32,674 nucleotides of DNA from Oscillospiraceae bacterium (GTDB taxonomy: Bacteria; Bacillota; Clostridia; Oscillospirales; Oscillospiraceae), in assembly GCA_017398685.1 (NCBI GenBank), contig JAFQFH010000065.1, positions 1 to 32,674 of the forward strand, given 5' to 3'. A program made the translations under genes and the position numbers. The notes beneath the pieces were generated by a model, which made no database searches, was not told the origin of the DNA, and was given only the letters and a program-made list of their open reading frames with translations. Shown in pieces: positions 14,251-23,172 of the stretch. Positions within the stretch are counted from its first letter, which is position 1; every line of letters begins with the position of its first letter.

Positions 14251-16272
14251 ATGCCTGTTATCAACATTCTCGCGCCCCACGTGGCGGACATGATAGCCGC
14301 CGGCGAGGTGGTGGAGCGTCCCGCTTCCGTTGTGAAGGAGCTGGTTGAAAACGCCATAGATGCCGGCGCACGCAACATCACCGTGGAGATACGGGGCGGC
14401 GGCGCCACCTATATCCGCGTCAGCGATGACGGCTGCGGCATGGCGCCCGAGGATGCGGGCGTGGCCTTCATGCGCCATGCCACCTCCAAGCTTTCTGATG
14501 AGAGAGGGCTTGAGTGCATAAGCACCATGGGCTTTCGCGGCGAGGCTCTTGCCGCTATCAGCGCCGTATCACGCATAGAGCTTAAAACCCGCAGAGCTTC
14601 CGACAGTGAGGGCTGCTATGTGCGCCTTGAGGCCGGGGAGATACAGGATATGGGCCTTTGCGGCTGCCCGGTGGGCACCGTGATGACCGTGCGGGATATT
14701 TTCTACAACACCCCCGCAAGGCTTAAATTTTTAAAATCCGACCGGAGCGAAGCCTCCGCCTGCGAGCAGATCGCCCTGCGCTGCGCCCTTGGCCACCCGG
14801 AGATATCTGTGCGCTTTTTAAAGGACGGGCGGGAGATGTTCTTCTCCCCCGGTGATAACAGAGCGGAATCCTGCGTCTACTCCCTTCTGGGCCGGGACAT
14901 TGCCCAGAGCTTTCTCCCCGTGAAGGCCGACGATGAGACGGGTATGAAGGTGACTGGCTTTGTGTCCTCCCCGGCTGCGGCCCGGGGCAACCGGAGCTGC
15001 CAGTATTTTTACTGCAACGGCCGCTATATCCGCTCTCCCCTTATGCAAAGCGCCCTGGAGCAGGCCTACAAAAATTCCCTTCTCACAGGCCGCTACCCGG
15101 CCTGCGTGCTGTACCTGAGCCTGGGCCACAGCAATGTGGATGTAAACGTGCACCCGGCAAAGACCGAGGTGAAGTTTTCCTACGAGCGCAAGGTCTTTGA
15201 GCTTGTGTATCAGGCGGTGGCGCTGGCCCTTGAAAACGAGCGGCCCACAGCACCCAGACCCGCCGCGCCTGTAAATAAGCCTGCCGCCGCTGCCGCCGTT
15301 TCCGCAAGGCCCCAGCCCAAGGCGGACTTTTATCAGCACATGAGCGCCCAGAGCTTCCGGGAAAATGGCTACGCCGCGAAAAGCGAAAAGGCCCAACCCA
15401 AGGCCGTGCCCATTTCCGCCGCTCCCGCCGCCGCTGTTGTAAGCCCTGTGCGTCCCGTGGCCCCGGCAGCTCCCGGCAGTGTGAAATTTGCCGAGCCTGT
15501 TGAGGTTTTCAACAGCGCCAAAGAAGAGGTTTCCGAAAAATTACAGCCGGAAACAGTCTTTCAGCCGGTGCAGACGGAAATTTCCCTGCCCAGCACCCCG
15601 GTTTCCCACGCAAAAAGCGACAAATTTCTACATAGTGACGATTTTTCCACCGGAGCATCGGTCAAATCTGTGGAAAACTCTGTGCAAAATGTTGAAAATG
15701 ATTTGTTACCATTCACCCTCATCGGCGAAACTCTCAAAACCTACATCATAGTGGAGCAGGGAGAGAGCCTTATACTCATAGACAAGCACGCCGCCCACGA
15801 GCGGATGATATTTGACCGCCTCAAGGAGCAAAAGCGCAGCATTATGGCCCAGACCCTGCTCAGCCCTGTCTCCATCTCCCTTTCCGGTGAGGATGCGGAA
15901 ATTCTGGAAAATAACTGTGAGCTTTTATATGAGCTGGGCTTTGAGACAGAGCCCTTCGGTGACAACAGCTTTGTTGTCCGGGCCGTTCCTGCGGACATGG
16001 CAAGCGCCGACGCTGCCGCCGCCATAGAGGAGATATGCGAAAAGCTCAGAGCCGGAAAGAGCCTTTCGGCGGAGGATGCACGGGACCATGTGCTGCACAC
16101 GGTGGCCTGCAAGGCCGCCATCAAGGCCGGCTGGGACACCCACAGAGCCGAGCTTGAGACCCTTGTGAAAAAGGTCCTCTCCGGGGAAATAAAGTACTGC
16201 CCCCATGGCAGACCCGTTTCCGTGGCCCTCTCCAGAAAAGAGCTGGACAAGATGTTCAAAAGGATAGTATGA
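14251..16272 (+). CDS. mutL: DNA mismatch repair protein MutL, endonuclease type
   Basis: 673 residues. N-terminal GHKL ATPase: ELVENAIDAGA, DDGCGM, RHATSKL and GFRGEALAAIS, then PARLKFLKS and the second half to about 330. A low-complexity Ala/Pro/Val-rich linker follows (about 335-410). The C-terminal dimerisation domain carries DKHAAHERMIFD, a variant of DQHA(x2)E(x4)E with Lys for Gln and Asp for the last Glu, plus ACKAAIKAG and CPHGRP, the expected zinc-site partners. Known: latent nicking endonuclease in bacteria lacking MutH. GGAGG five nt before the ATG sets the start; the upstream in-frame GTG overlaps that site. It overlaps miaA by 4 nt (ATGA). Confidence 0.97.
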   Translation: MPVINILAPHVADMIAAGEVVERPASVVKELVENAIDAGARNITVEIRGGGATYIRVSDDGCGMAPEDAGVAFMRHATSKLSDERGLECISTMGFRGEALAAISAVSRIELKTRRASDSEGCYVRLEAGEIQDMGLCGCPVGTVMTVRDIFYNTPARLKFLKSDRSEASACEQIALRCALGHPEISVRFLKDGREMFFSPGDNRAESCVYSLLGRDIAQSFLPVKADDETGMKVTGFVSSPAAARGNRSCQYFYCNGRYIRSPLMQSALEQAYKNSLLTGRYPACVLYLSLGHSNVDVNVHPAKTEVKFSYERKVFELVYQAVALALENERPTAPRPAAPVNKPAAAAAVSARPQPKADFYQHMSAQSFRENGYAAKSEKAQPKAVPISAAPAAAVVSPVRPVAPAAPGSVKFAEPVEVFNSAKEEVSEKLQPETVFQPVQTEISLPSTPVSHAKSDKFLHSDDFSTGASVKSVENSVQNVENDLLPFTLIGETLKTYIIVEQGESLILIDKHAAHERMIFDRLKEQKRSIMAQTLLSPVSISLSGEDAEILENNCELLYELGFETEPFGDNSFVVRAVPADMASADAAAAIEEICEKLRAGKSLSAEDARDHVLHTVACKAAIKAGWDTHRAELETLVKKVLSGEIKYCPHGRPVSVALSRKELDKMFKRIV

Positions 16273-17213
16273 GCAATAAACTTATTGTTGTGGCAGGGCC
16301 CACCGCCTCTGGCAAGACCGCAACGGCCATTGCCCTTGCCGAAGAATACGGCGGCGAGATAGTCTCGGCAGACTCCATGCAGGTCTACCGGGGCATGGAC
16401 ATAGGCACTGCCAAGGCCAGCCCCCAAGAGCAAAGCCGCTGCCCCCACCATATGCTGGATGTGGCGGAGCCGGAGGAAAACTACTCCGTGTCCCTCTATG
16501 TGCAGAGTGCCCAGAAGGTCTGTGACGACATCATCGCCCGGGGGAAGCTGCCCATAGTCACCGGCGGCACCGGGCTTTATATAGACTCGCTCCTCCGGGG
16601 TACGGACTTTGCCCCCATAGAGGAGGACAAGGCCCTGCGCCGTGAGCTTGAAGCGGAATATGAAAAGCTGGGCGGCGAGGCCATGCTGAAAAGGCTTTCC
16701 GTCTTTGATCCCCAGCGGGCCGCAAAGCTCAGCCCTGCCGACAAAAGGCGCATAGTCCGCTCCATCGAGGTTTTTATGCTCACCGGCAAGACCGCCACAG
16801 AGCACGACATTGACTCCCGCAGCCGCCCGCCCCGCTATGACGCGGCCTACATGGTTTTGAACTTCAAAGACAGGCAAAGGCTTTACGACAGGATAGACCT
16901 GCGGGTTGACCTTATGGTGAAGGAAGGGCTTTTTGACGAGGTCCGGGGGCTTCTTGACCGGGGCATAGACCCAAACTGCACCGCCATGCAGGCCATAGGC
17001 TACAAGGAGGCTGCAATGGCCCTTCGGGGCGAGATAGGCTTTGACCAGGCAGCGGAGCTTATAAAGCAGGGCTCCCGCCGCTACGCAAAGCGGCAGCTTA
17101 CCTGGTTTCGCCGGAGAGAGGACGCTTTCTGGATAAACTGGGAGGAAGGCCCCGATTTTGAACTTGCCCGACAGCTTTCGAGGGAATTTTTAAACTCCAA
17201 GGGTATATCATAG
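16269..17213 (+). CDS. miaA: tRNA dimethylallyltransferase MiaA
   Basis: 314 residues, normal length. P-loop AGPTASGKTA (about 8-17), ADSMQVYRGMDIGTAK (about 35-50), HHMLDVAEPEENYSV, TGGTGLYIDSLL, and QAIGYKE with KRQLTWFRR near the end. Known reaction: transfer of dimethylallyl from DMAPP to N6 of A37 in tRNAs for codons starting with U, the substrate step for MiaB. It is coupled to mutL by ATGA. The neighbour hfq keeps the widespread mutL-miaA-hfq order known from E. coli and many Firmicutes. Confidence 0.97.
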   Translation: MSNKLIVVAGPTASGKTATAIALAEEYGGEIVSADSMQVYRGMDIGTAKASPQEQSRCPHHMLDVAEPEENYSVSLYVQSAQKVCDDIIARGKLPIVTGGTGLYIDSLLRGTDFAPIEEDKALRRELEAEYEKLGGEAMLKRLSVFDPQRAAKLSPADKRRIVRSIEVFMLTGKTATEHDIDSRSRPPRYDAAYMVLNFKDRQRLYDRIDLRVDLMVKEGLFDEVRGLLDRGIDPNCTAMQAIGYKEAAMALRGEIGFDQAAELIKQGSRRYAKRQLTWFRRREDAFWINWEEGPDFELARQLSREFLNSKGIS

Positions 17214-17305
17214 TGTACCGCCTGACCCGGCATGAGCCGGAAGGGCGCAGATACATTATGACAAGGCGGCGGATATGACCGCTTTGCGAAAAGGAGTTGG
17301 CACAT

Positions 17306-17533
17306 ATGCAGAAAACCCAAAACCTTCAGGACTCTTTCCTCAATCAGCTCAGGCGCGACAGGACCAATGTGACCATGTTTCTGATGAACGGCTTTCAGAT
17401 GCACGGGGTGGTACGGGGCTTTGACGGCTTCACCGTGGTGCTGGAGAGCGAAGGAAAGCAGCAGCTTATCTACAAGCACGCCATATCCACCGTGGTCACA
17501 CCCAGAGCCGTGGAGCTTTGCGCCGATACATAA
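17306..17533 (+). CDS. hfq: RNA chaperone Hfq
   Basis: 75 residues, normal for a Gram-positive Hfq. Sm1 motif about residues 9-47 ([41 protein letters not shown]), Sm2 motif [10 protein letters not shown] near 55-64. Known: a hexameric ring binding poly-U 3' ends and A-rich RNA. The Gln of the QDSFLNQLR segment and the YKHAIST motif are both present. The start is ATG at 17306 with AAGGAG nine nt upstream; TTG at 17297 directly follows that site and is rejected. No acidic long C-terminal tail. Confidence 0.95.
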   Translation: MQKTQNLQDSFLNQLRRDRTNVTMFLMNGFQMHGVVRGFDGFTVVLESEGKQQLIYKHAISTVVTPRAVELCADT

Positions 17534-17537
17534 AGGT

Positions 17538-18194
17538 GTGGCCGGCTGTTCCTACTTAAAGAGCGTGGCTGCGGTGTTTTTTGCGGCAGTCTGCGCGTAT
17601 CTTGGGGCATGGCTTTTCCCCTCCCTGTCCGAAAGATTTCAGGCTCTGCCTGTGCTGACGGCGGCCGAGACTCATATAGGTCTGGAGGGGATCGCCCTTC
17701 GCCACGAGCTGTCCCTTGACCCAAGCGGGGACAGCGCCTTTCTCCCCGGCGATGGGGAGCGCATCCCCGCCGCTTCCTTTCTCTGGCGCAGCGCCGGGGG
17801 CGAGAGCTTTCTGAGCGGCAAAAGCGCCATTTTCATGCGCGGCTGCGACGGTTTCGAGCATCTCTCCCCGCCGCAGGACGAAAAGCTCAGCATGGCCGGG
17901 CTTATTGAATATCTGAGCTCGGCACCCCGGGAAAATCCCGGTCAGGCCCGGCTGGTGGAGGGCTTTTACTGGTATTACGCCGCCCTTGCCCCCGCCGCAG
18001 CCCCGGAGATCGCCGAGGGCAGTCACTATCTTAAATTCGAGGGCTTTGAGGAATACACAAAGGCCCTGCTTGTAAGCCGGGAACCGGGCTCGGAGGGACA
18101 AGCCCTGCTTTTCAGGCTCCGGCTTGGGGATCCGGCCTGTCTTGAACTCAGAAAATGCAGGGCGGAGCTTCTCATCTCCGACCCTATGACATAG
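17538..18194 (+). CDS. HlyD-like membrane-anchored protein
   Basis: 218 residues from GTG 17538; GTG 17565 is the alternative, and neither has a good ribosome binding site, so coupling to hfq four nt upstream is likely. An N-terminal membrane anchor (VAAVFFAAVCAYLGAWLF, about residues 10-27) precedes an extracellular part. The stretch GLEGIALRHELSL...GDGERIP (about 50-78) resembles the opening beta-barrel of HlyD-type adaptors that Clostridia commonly carry beside hfq and yggS. Family members are usually 350-450 residues, so this one is short and lacks a clear coiled-coil hairpin. No partner ABC exporter is nearby. Assignment is by resemblance and position only. Confidence 0.55.
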   Translation: MAGCSYLKSVAAVFFAAVCAYLGAWLFPSLSERFQALPVLTAAETHIGLEGIALRHELSLDPSGDSAFLPGDGERIPAASFLWRSAGGESFLSGKSAIFMRGCDGFEHLSPPQDEKLSMAGLIEYLSSAPRENPGQARLVEGFYWYYAALAPAAAPEIAEGSHYLKFEGFEEYTKALLVSREPGSEGQALLFRLRLGDPACLELRKCRAELLISDPMT

Positions 18195-18206
18195 AGAGGG
18201 ATATAT

Positions 18207-18908
18207 ATGAGCATCAAAGAAAGGCTCGATGAGGTAAACGCACGCATCCGCCGCGCCGCCACAGAGGCCGGCGTGGATCCGGAGAGCATTATCCTTGTGG
18301 GCGCAAGCAAGACCAACGACGCCTCCCGTGTCCGGGAGGCTATTGCCGCTGGGCTGAAAGTCTGCGGCGAAAACCGGGTGCAGGAGATGCTGGAGAAAGA
18401 GGGGCAGGGCGCCTATGAGGGCGCAGAGCTTCATTTTATCGGGCATCTGCAGAAAAACAAGGTAAAAAACGTGGTGGGGCTGGCTTCACTCATCCACAGT
18501 GTGGACTCCCTTTCCCTTATGGATGAGATAGAAAAGCAAGCTGCAAAGCTTTCTCTTGTGCAGGATGTGCTTTTGGAGATAAACATAGGCAGGGAAGAGG
18601 CAAAAAGCGGATTTTTCGCTGAAGATCTGCCCGCGGCCCTTGAAAAAGTGTCCTCACTGCCCCATATAAGGGTGCGCGGACTCATGGCCGTACCCCCCAT
18701 CTGCGCCAATGGCGAAGAAAACCGCCCATATTTTCTTGCAATGAAGCAGCTTTTTATTGACAATATGGGAAAAAAATACGATAATGTATATATGGACTTT
18801 ATGTCCATGGGCATGAGCGGCGATTTTGAGACCGCCATCGCCTGCGGCGCAAACATGATACGTCTCGGCTCCGTCATATTCGGGGCCCGCGATTATTCCC
18901 GGAACTGA
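18207..18908 (+). CDS. yggS: YggS-family PLP-binding protein (PLPBP)
   Basis: 233 residues. A single PLP barrel (fold type III, no C-terminal domain) with the PLP lysine in VGASKTND (about 33-36), ENRVQEM, LHFIGHLQKNKVKNV, IHSVDS, LLEINIGREEAKSGF, VRGLMAVPP and SMGMSGDFETAI...IRLGSVIFGAR. Known: binds PLP without enzyme activity and affects vitamin B6 and amino-acid homeostasis. In Gram-positives it lies upstream of sepF and divIVA, as it does here. ATG starts 12 nt after the preceding stop, following GAGAGGGA. Confidence 0.95.
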   Translation: MSIKERLDEVNARIRRAATEAGVDPESIILVGASKTNDASRVREAIAAGLKVCGENRVQEMLEKEGQGAYEGAELHFIGHLQKNKVKNVVGLASLIHSVDSLSLMDEIEKQAAKLSLVQDVLLEINIGREEAKSGFFAEDLPAALEKVSSLPHIRVRGLMAVPPICANGEENRPYFLAMKQLFIDNMGKKYDNVYMDFMSMGMSGDFETAIACGANMIRLGSVIFGARDYSRN

Positions 18909-18924
18909 GCCTTTGTACAAAGGC
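18909..18924. repeat. Perfect 16-bp palindrome between yggS and sepF
   Basis: GCCTTTGTACAAAGGC, starting 1 nt after the yggS stop and followed closely by GAGCTC. There is no U-tract, so it is not a standard terminator. It could be a protein site or an mRNA hairpin. Confidence 0.6.
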
Positions 18925-18970
18925 GAGCTCGGTTATTTGATGCGCTAGTACACTGTATGGAGGCAATACC

Positions 18971-19597
18971 ATGGGTTTCATGGATGAACTTAGAAAGCTT
19001 ACCCAGCCCTATGACGATGAGGATGATTTTTTTGAAGGCGCGGATGTGAGCTTCAAGCCCCAGCCCAAGCCTCAGCCCCAGCCTGCCGCCCCCGCACAGG
19101 CGCTTTTTGAAAGCAGCTTCGTTGATGAGGGCGCCGCAGCTCCCGCTGCCGCTCCCGCGCAGGCCCCGGCTCCGGCTCCCGGCAGGAAATTCGGCTTCAA
19201 GGGCGAGGGCAAGGCCCCGAAGGCGGCTCCCGCTCCCAACCCCAACTCCGAGGGCAGCGTTTTCGGCAATCTGGGCGGCAAAAAGCCCGCCAAGCGCGAG
19301 CGCACCGTCAACTTTGCAGGCAGGGAGGCTCAGGTCATCCTTTTCAGCCCCAAGACCTTTGACGAGGCAGGCGAGGTGGTAAACCACATTCTCCAGAACA
19401 ACTCCGTAGTCATGACCCTTGAAGGTCTGCCCACGGACCTTGCAAGGAGACTTCTGGACTTTATATCCGGCATAGCCTTTGCCCTTCAGGGGAAGATAAC
19501 CCCCGTATCAGCCAAGACATATTTCATCACCCCCCAGAATGTGGACATAGTCGGCGCTCAGGCCGACGGCGCCGTCTCTGACGGGCAGTATTTCTAA
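18971..19597 (+). CDS. sepF: Cell division protein SepF
   Basis: 208 residues; most SepF proteins are about 150. N-terminal amphipathic membrane-binding helix (MGFMDELRKLTQ), an acidic patch (YDDEDDFFEG), then a long Pro/Ala/Gln-rich linker (about 35-105), then the SepF core from about 115 (VILFSPKTFDEAGEVVNHILQNNSVVMTLEGLPTDLARRLLDFISGIAFALQGKI). Known: membrane anchor for FtsZ that builds arc-like polymers at the septum. GGAGG eight nt before the ATG fixes the start. The long linker matches the Ala/Pro-rich regions in MutL and LspA in this window. Confidence 0.93.
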   Translation: MGFMDELRKLTQPYDDEDDFFEGADVSFKPQPKPQPQPAAPAQALFESSFVDEGAAAPAAAPAQAPAPAPGRKFGFKGEGKAPKAAPAPNPNSEGSVFGNLGGKKPAKRERTVNFAGREAQVILFSPKTFDEAGEVVNHILQNNSVVMTLEGLPTDLARRLLDFISGIAFALQGKITPVSAKTYFITPQNVDIVGAQADGAVSDGQYF

Positions 19598-19633
19598 GAT
19601 AGTTTATAAGTCAATGGAAAGGTGGATAAATGT

Positions 19634-20254
19634 ATGATTACTGCACAGGATATTCGCGAAAAGACCTTTGAAAAGTCCCGCATAGGCGGATACGACATGG
19701 CCTCCGTGGACGATTTTCTGGAAGAGCTTGCCGACGATATTACCGCTTCCCAGAAGGAAAACGCCGTTCTCAAGAGCAAGATGAAGGTGCTGGTTGACAA
19801 GATAGAGGAGTACCGCGCCAACGAAGAGGCTCTCCAGATGGCCGTTCTCTCCGCACAGAAGCTGGCAGTTCAGATAGAGAATGACGCCCGCGCACGCGCC
19901 AGCGCCATGATCGAGGACGCAGAGCGTCAGGTCAAGGCCCGCACCGGCAACATTGAAAACGAAGTCAGGATACAGCAGCAGCGCCTTGCCGAGGCTACCG
20001 CCGCCAGCGAGAAGTTCTTTGACAGCATACGCGCCATGTGCAACGCCCAGCTGAAGAATCTGGACGCTATAGCCACCAAGACCTTTGACGGCAAGGACAA
20101 GGCCCCCGCCGTTGAGGAGGAAGCCGTACGAATTACCGAGGAAGAGGCTGAGGACGTAAAGCCCGAGGCCGAGACCGTTGCAGAAGCACCCGTAAGAAGA
20201 GCCCCCGCCAAGCCCAAGAGAAATCTGGACAGCACCCAGCCCTTCTCTTTCTGA
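19634..20254 (+). CDS. divIVA: DivIVA domain protein
   Basis: 206 residues. N-terminal DivIVA domain (ITAQDIREKTFEKSRIGGYDMASVDDFLEEL, about 2-32) binds curved membrane; a coiled coil spans about 40-135; then an acidic region and a basic Pro/Ala tail ending with STQPFSF. Known: marks the septum and poles and recruits division or growth factors. The start is ATG at 19634 with AAAGGTGG before it rather than the GTG inside that site. It lies 36 nt after sepF, as in the usual ylm-divIVA-ileS order of Gram-positives. A terminator-like hairpin follows. Confidence 0.93.
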   Translation: MITAQDIREKTFEKSRIGGYDMASVDDFLEELADDITASQKENAVLKSKMKVLVDKIEEYRANEEALQMAVLSAQKLAVQIENDARARASAMIEDAERQVKARTGNIENEVRIQQQRLAEATAASEKFFDSIRAMCNAQLKNLDAIATKTFDGKDKAPAVEEEAVRITEEEAEDVKPEAETVAEAPVRRAPAKPKRNLDSTQPFSF

Positions 20255-20270
20255 CAAAGCTTAAATAATG

Positions 20271-20299
20271 GGGCGCCGCGGCAAGCGTGCGCCCTTTTT
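20271..20299 (+). terminator. Terminator or attenuator hairpin between divIVA and ileS
   Basis: GGGCGC (20271-20276) pairs with GCGCCC (20289-20294); inner CGC pairs with GCG with one bulged T. TTTTT follows at 20295-20299. It ends 27 nt before the ileS start, which leaves almost no room for a promoter after it. Confidence 0.7.
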
Positions 20300-20325
20300 A
20301 CCTTATACACATAGGAGAAAGATAT

Positions 20326-23127
20326 ATGGCAACCGATTACAACAGCAGCCTCAATCTGCCCAAAACCGACTTTCCCATGCGCGCCGGTCTCCCCAAGAGA
20401 GAGCCCGAGATGCTCAAAAACTGGGAAAAGCTGGATATTTACAACGAAATGCTCAAGAAGAACGAGGGCAAGCCCCGCTTCAATCTCCATGACGGCCCTC
20501 CCTTCTCCAACGGCAACATCCACATGGGCCACGCCCTGAATAAGTCCATCAAGGACTTTATCACCCGCTCCTACGCCATGCGCGGCTACTACACCCCCTA
20601 CATCCCCGGCTGGGACAACCACGGCATGCCCATTGAGTCCGCCATCATCAAGGAACAGAAGCTCAACCACAAGGAGATGAGCGTGGCAGACTTCCGCTCC
20701 GCCTGCTATGACTATGCCAGCAAGTACGTTGACATCCAGATGGATGGCTTCAAGCGCCTTGGCGTCATCGGCGACTGGGAGCACCCCTATCTGACCATGG
20801 CCCCCGGCTTTGAAGCCGATGAGATCCGTATCTTCGGTCAGATGTACCTCAACGGCCACATCTACAAGGGCCTCAAGCCCGTTTACTGGTGCGCCAAGGA
20901 CGAGACCGCCCTGGCCGAGGCAGAGATCGAGTATCAGGACGATCCCTGCACCACCGTTTACGTCAAGTTCCCCGTGAAGGACGATCAGGGCAAGCTCAGC
21001 CATCTTGATCTTTCCAAAGCCTCCTTCATCATCTGGACCACCACCATCTGGACCCTGCCCGGAAACCTTGCCATCGCCCTGCACCCGGATGAGCAGTACG
21101 CTCTCGTAAAGGCTGCAAACGGCGAGACCTATATTCTGGCAGAGCCTCTGGTGAATAAGGTCATGAAGATCGGCGGCATTGAGGACTATGAGATCCTTGA
21201 GTCCCATCCCGGTGCCTTCTTTGAGAATATGCTGGCCCAGCACCCCTTCCTTCCCAAGACCTCCCGCCTGCTGCTGGCAGACTATGTTACTATGGAGTCC
21301 GGTACCGGCTGCGTACACACCGCACCCGGCTTTGGTGCAGAGGACTATCAGACCTGCCTGCGCTACGGCATTGAGATGGTAGTGCCCGTGGACGATCAGG
21401 GCCGCCACACCGAGTACGCCGGCAAATACGCAGGTCTCGGCACTGAGGAATCCAATCCCGTCATTCTCGCCGACATGAAGGAAAGCGGTGCTCTCTTCGC
21501 CTCCGAGCAGATCATCCACAGCTATCCCCACTGCTGGCGCTGCAAGAGCCCCATCATCTTCCGCGCCACTCCCCAGTGGTTCTGCTCCGTTGACGGCTTC
21601 AAGGAAGAGGCCGTGGCCGCCTGTGAGGATGTCCGCTGGCTGCCCGCATGGGGCAAGGAGCGTATGGGCGCAATGATCCGCGAGCGCGCCGACTGGTGCA
21701 TCTCCCGTCAGCGCCGCTGGGGTCTGCCCATCCCCGTGTTCTACTGCGACGATTGCCACAAGCCCGTCTGCACCGCAGAAACTATCGAGTCCGTGGCCTC
21801 CATCTTCGAGGAAAAGGGTTCCAACGCATGGTTTGAGCTGGAAGCTGAGGAGCTTCTGCCCAAGGCTTTCGTGTGCCCCCACTGCGGCGGTGTCCACTTC
21901 ACCAAGGAGACTGACACCCTTGACGGCTGGTTTGACTCCGGCTCCACCCACTACGCCTCCATGAAGCGCGATCAGGGCTTCTGGCCCTCCGATATGTACC
22001 TTGAAGGCGGCGACCAGTACCGCGGCTGGTTCCAGTCCTCTCTTCTGGTTGCAGTCGGCGCAATGGGACAGGGCGCACCCTACCGTGAGTGCCTGACCCA
22101 CGGCTGGACCGTTGCAGGCGACGGCCGCGCCATGCACAAGTCCCTTGGCAACGGCGTTGACCCCTCTGAGATGATCAACAAGTTCGGCGCAGACATGGTG
22201 CGTCTCTGGGCCGGCTCCGCCGACTACCATGTGGACGTGCGCTGCTCTGAGGATATCTTCAAGCAGTTGAGCCAGAACTATCTGAAGTTCCGCAACACCG
22301 CCCGCTACTGCCTTGGCAACCTGGACGGCTTTGACGCCAACAATCTGGTAGCCCCTGAGGATATGCTGCCTCTGGACCGCTGGGCCATCACCAAGCTCAA
22401 CGCCCTTATCGAAAAGTGCGAGGAAGCTTTCAAAAACTACGAGTTCCATGTTATCTCCCACGCCGTCAATGACTTCTGCGTGGTTGAGCTTTCCAGCTTC
22501 TATCTGGATATCATCAAGGATCGCCTCTACTGCGAGGAGAAAAACGGCCTCAAGCGCCGCTCCGCCCAGACTGCCCTCTGGCTCATCCTTGACACCATCA
22601 CCAAGATCTTCGCCCCCATTCTGGCCTACACCTGTGACGAGATCTGGCTGGCAATGCCTCACAGAGCCGAGGATGACGAGAGAAACGTTGTTCTCAACCA
22701 GATGAACAAGCCCTTTGCAGACTATGCCCTCAACTGCGACGAGATGGCCCGCTGGGATACCCTCGTTGCCCTGCGCGACGATGTGAACGGTGTTCTGGAA
22801 GCCGCCCGCGGCGCAAAGCTCATCGGCAAGCCCCTTGAGGCCGCAGTCAGCCTCTACGCCGCCGACGCAGATGCCGCAGCCGCTCTTGAGAGCGTGAAAG
22901 GTCTGGATCTGGCAGAGCTGTTCATCGTGTCCAAGTGCACTGTCGTGGAAAGCGACTTTGCCGATGACGCCGGCACTGTTGGCTCCGGCAGCCGCTTTGC
23001 AGGACTGAAGATCGCCGTGACCGAGGCTCCCGGCCTCAAGTGCCCCCGCTGCTGGATGCACTCTGAAGATGCCGACAGCGAGACCGGGCTTTGCCCCCGC
23101 TGCGCCGCTGTTATGGCCGCTCTTTAA
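20326..23127 (+). CDS. ileS: Isoleucine--tRNA ligase
   Basis: 933 residues. Class I landmarks: HMGH (residues 66-69, the HIGH motif) in PPFSNGNIHMGHALNK; the editing domain (about 190-400) with WTTTIWTLPGN and the GTGCVHTAPGFG segment; MHKSLGN (about 603-609), the KMSKS-equivalent; an anticodon-binding domain; and a C-terminal zinc finger with CPRC pairs near 906-909 and 924-927. Known reaction: charging tRNA-Ile with proofreading of Val. AGGAGA seven nt before ATG 20326 sets the start. The 71-nt upstream region is too short for a T-box leader. Codon use is strongly biased, as expected for a highly expressed gene. Confidence 0.98.
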   Translation: MATDYNSSLNLPKTDFPMRAGLPKREPEMLKNWEKLDIYNEMLKKNEGKPRFNLHDGPPFSNGNIHMGHALNKSIKDFITRSYAMRGYYTPYIPGWDNHGMPIESAIIKEQKLNHKEMSVADFRSACYDYASKYVDIQMDGFKRLGVIGDWEHPYLTMAPGFEADEIRIFGQMYLNGHIYKGLKPVYWCAKDETALAEAEIEYQDDPCTTVYVKFPVKDDQGKLSHLDLSKASFIIWTTTIWTLPGNLAIALHPDEQYALVKAANGETYILAEPLVNKVMKIGGIEDYEILESHPGAFFENMLAQHPFLPKTSRLLLADYVTMESGTGCVHTAPGFGAEDYQTCLRYGIEMVVPVDDQGRHTEYAGKYAGLGTEESNPVILADMKESGALFASEQIIHSYPHCWRCKSPIIFRATPQWFCSVDGFKEEAVAACEDVRWLPAWGKERMGAMIRERADWCISRQRRWGLPIPVFYCDDCHKPVCTAETIESVASIFEEKGSNAWFELEAEELLPKAFVCPHCGGVHFTKETDTLDGWFDSGSTHYASMKRDQGFWPSDMYLEGGDQYRGWFQSSLLVAVGAMGQGAPYRECLTHGWTVAGDGRAMHKSLGNGVDPSEMINKFGADMVRLWAGSADYHVDVRCSEDIFKQLSQNYLKFRNTARYCLGNLDGFDANNLVAPEDMLPLDRWAITKLNALIEKCEEAFKNYEFHVISHAVNDFCVVELSSFYLDIIKDRLYCEEKNGLKRRSAQTALWLILDTITKIFAPILAYTCDEIWLAMPHRAEDDERNVVLNQMNKPFADYALNCDEMARWDTLVALRDDVNGVLEAARGAKLIGKPLEAAVSLYAADADAAAALESVKGLDLAELFIVSKCTVVESDFADDAGTVGSGSRFAGLKIAVTEAPGLKCPRCWMHSEDADSETGLCPRCAAVMAAL

Positions 23128-23137
23128 TGTAATTTTC

Positions 23138-23172
23138 GCCGAAGCTTTGTCCCAAAAGGGCAAAGCTTCGGC
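23138..23172. promoter_or_regulatory. Strong hairpin between ileS and lspA
   Basis: Perfect 12-bp stem GCCGAAGCTTTG (23138-23149) / CAAAGCTTCGGC (23161-23172) with inner CCC/GGG pairs. No U-tract on either strand. It may stabilise the ileS 3' end or act as a Rho-independent site with poor U-tract. Confidence 0.6.

Noticed and set aside
15741-16877. Minus-strand open frame of 378 codons
   Set aside because: Antisense to mutL and miaA, both of which carry clear motifs.
17213-17278. Short GTG frame between miaA and hfq
   Set aside because: About 21 codons overlapping the miaA stop, no ribosome binding site; more likely untranslated leader with a small CCGG hairpin.
20255-20325. T-box riboswitch for ileS
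   Set aside because: The gap is too short and lacks the T-box core sequence.
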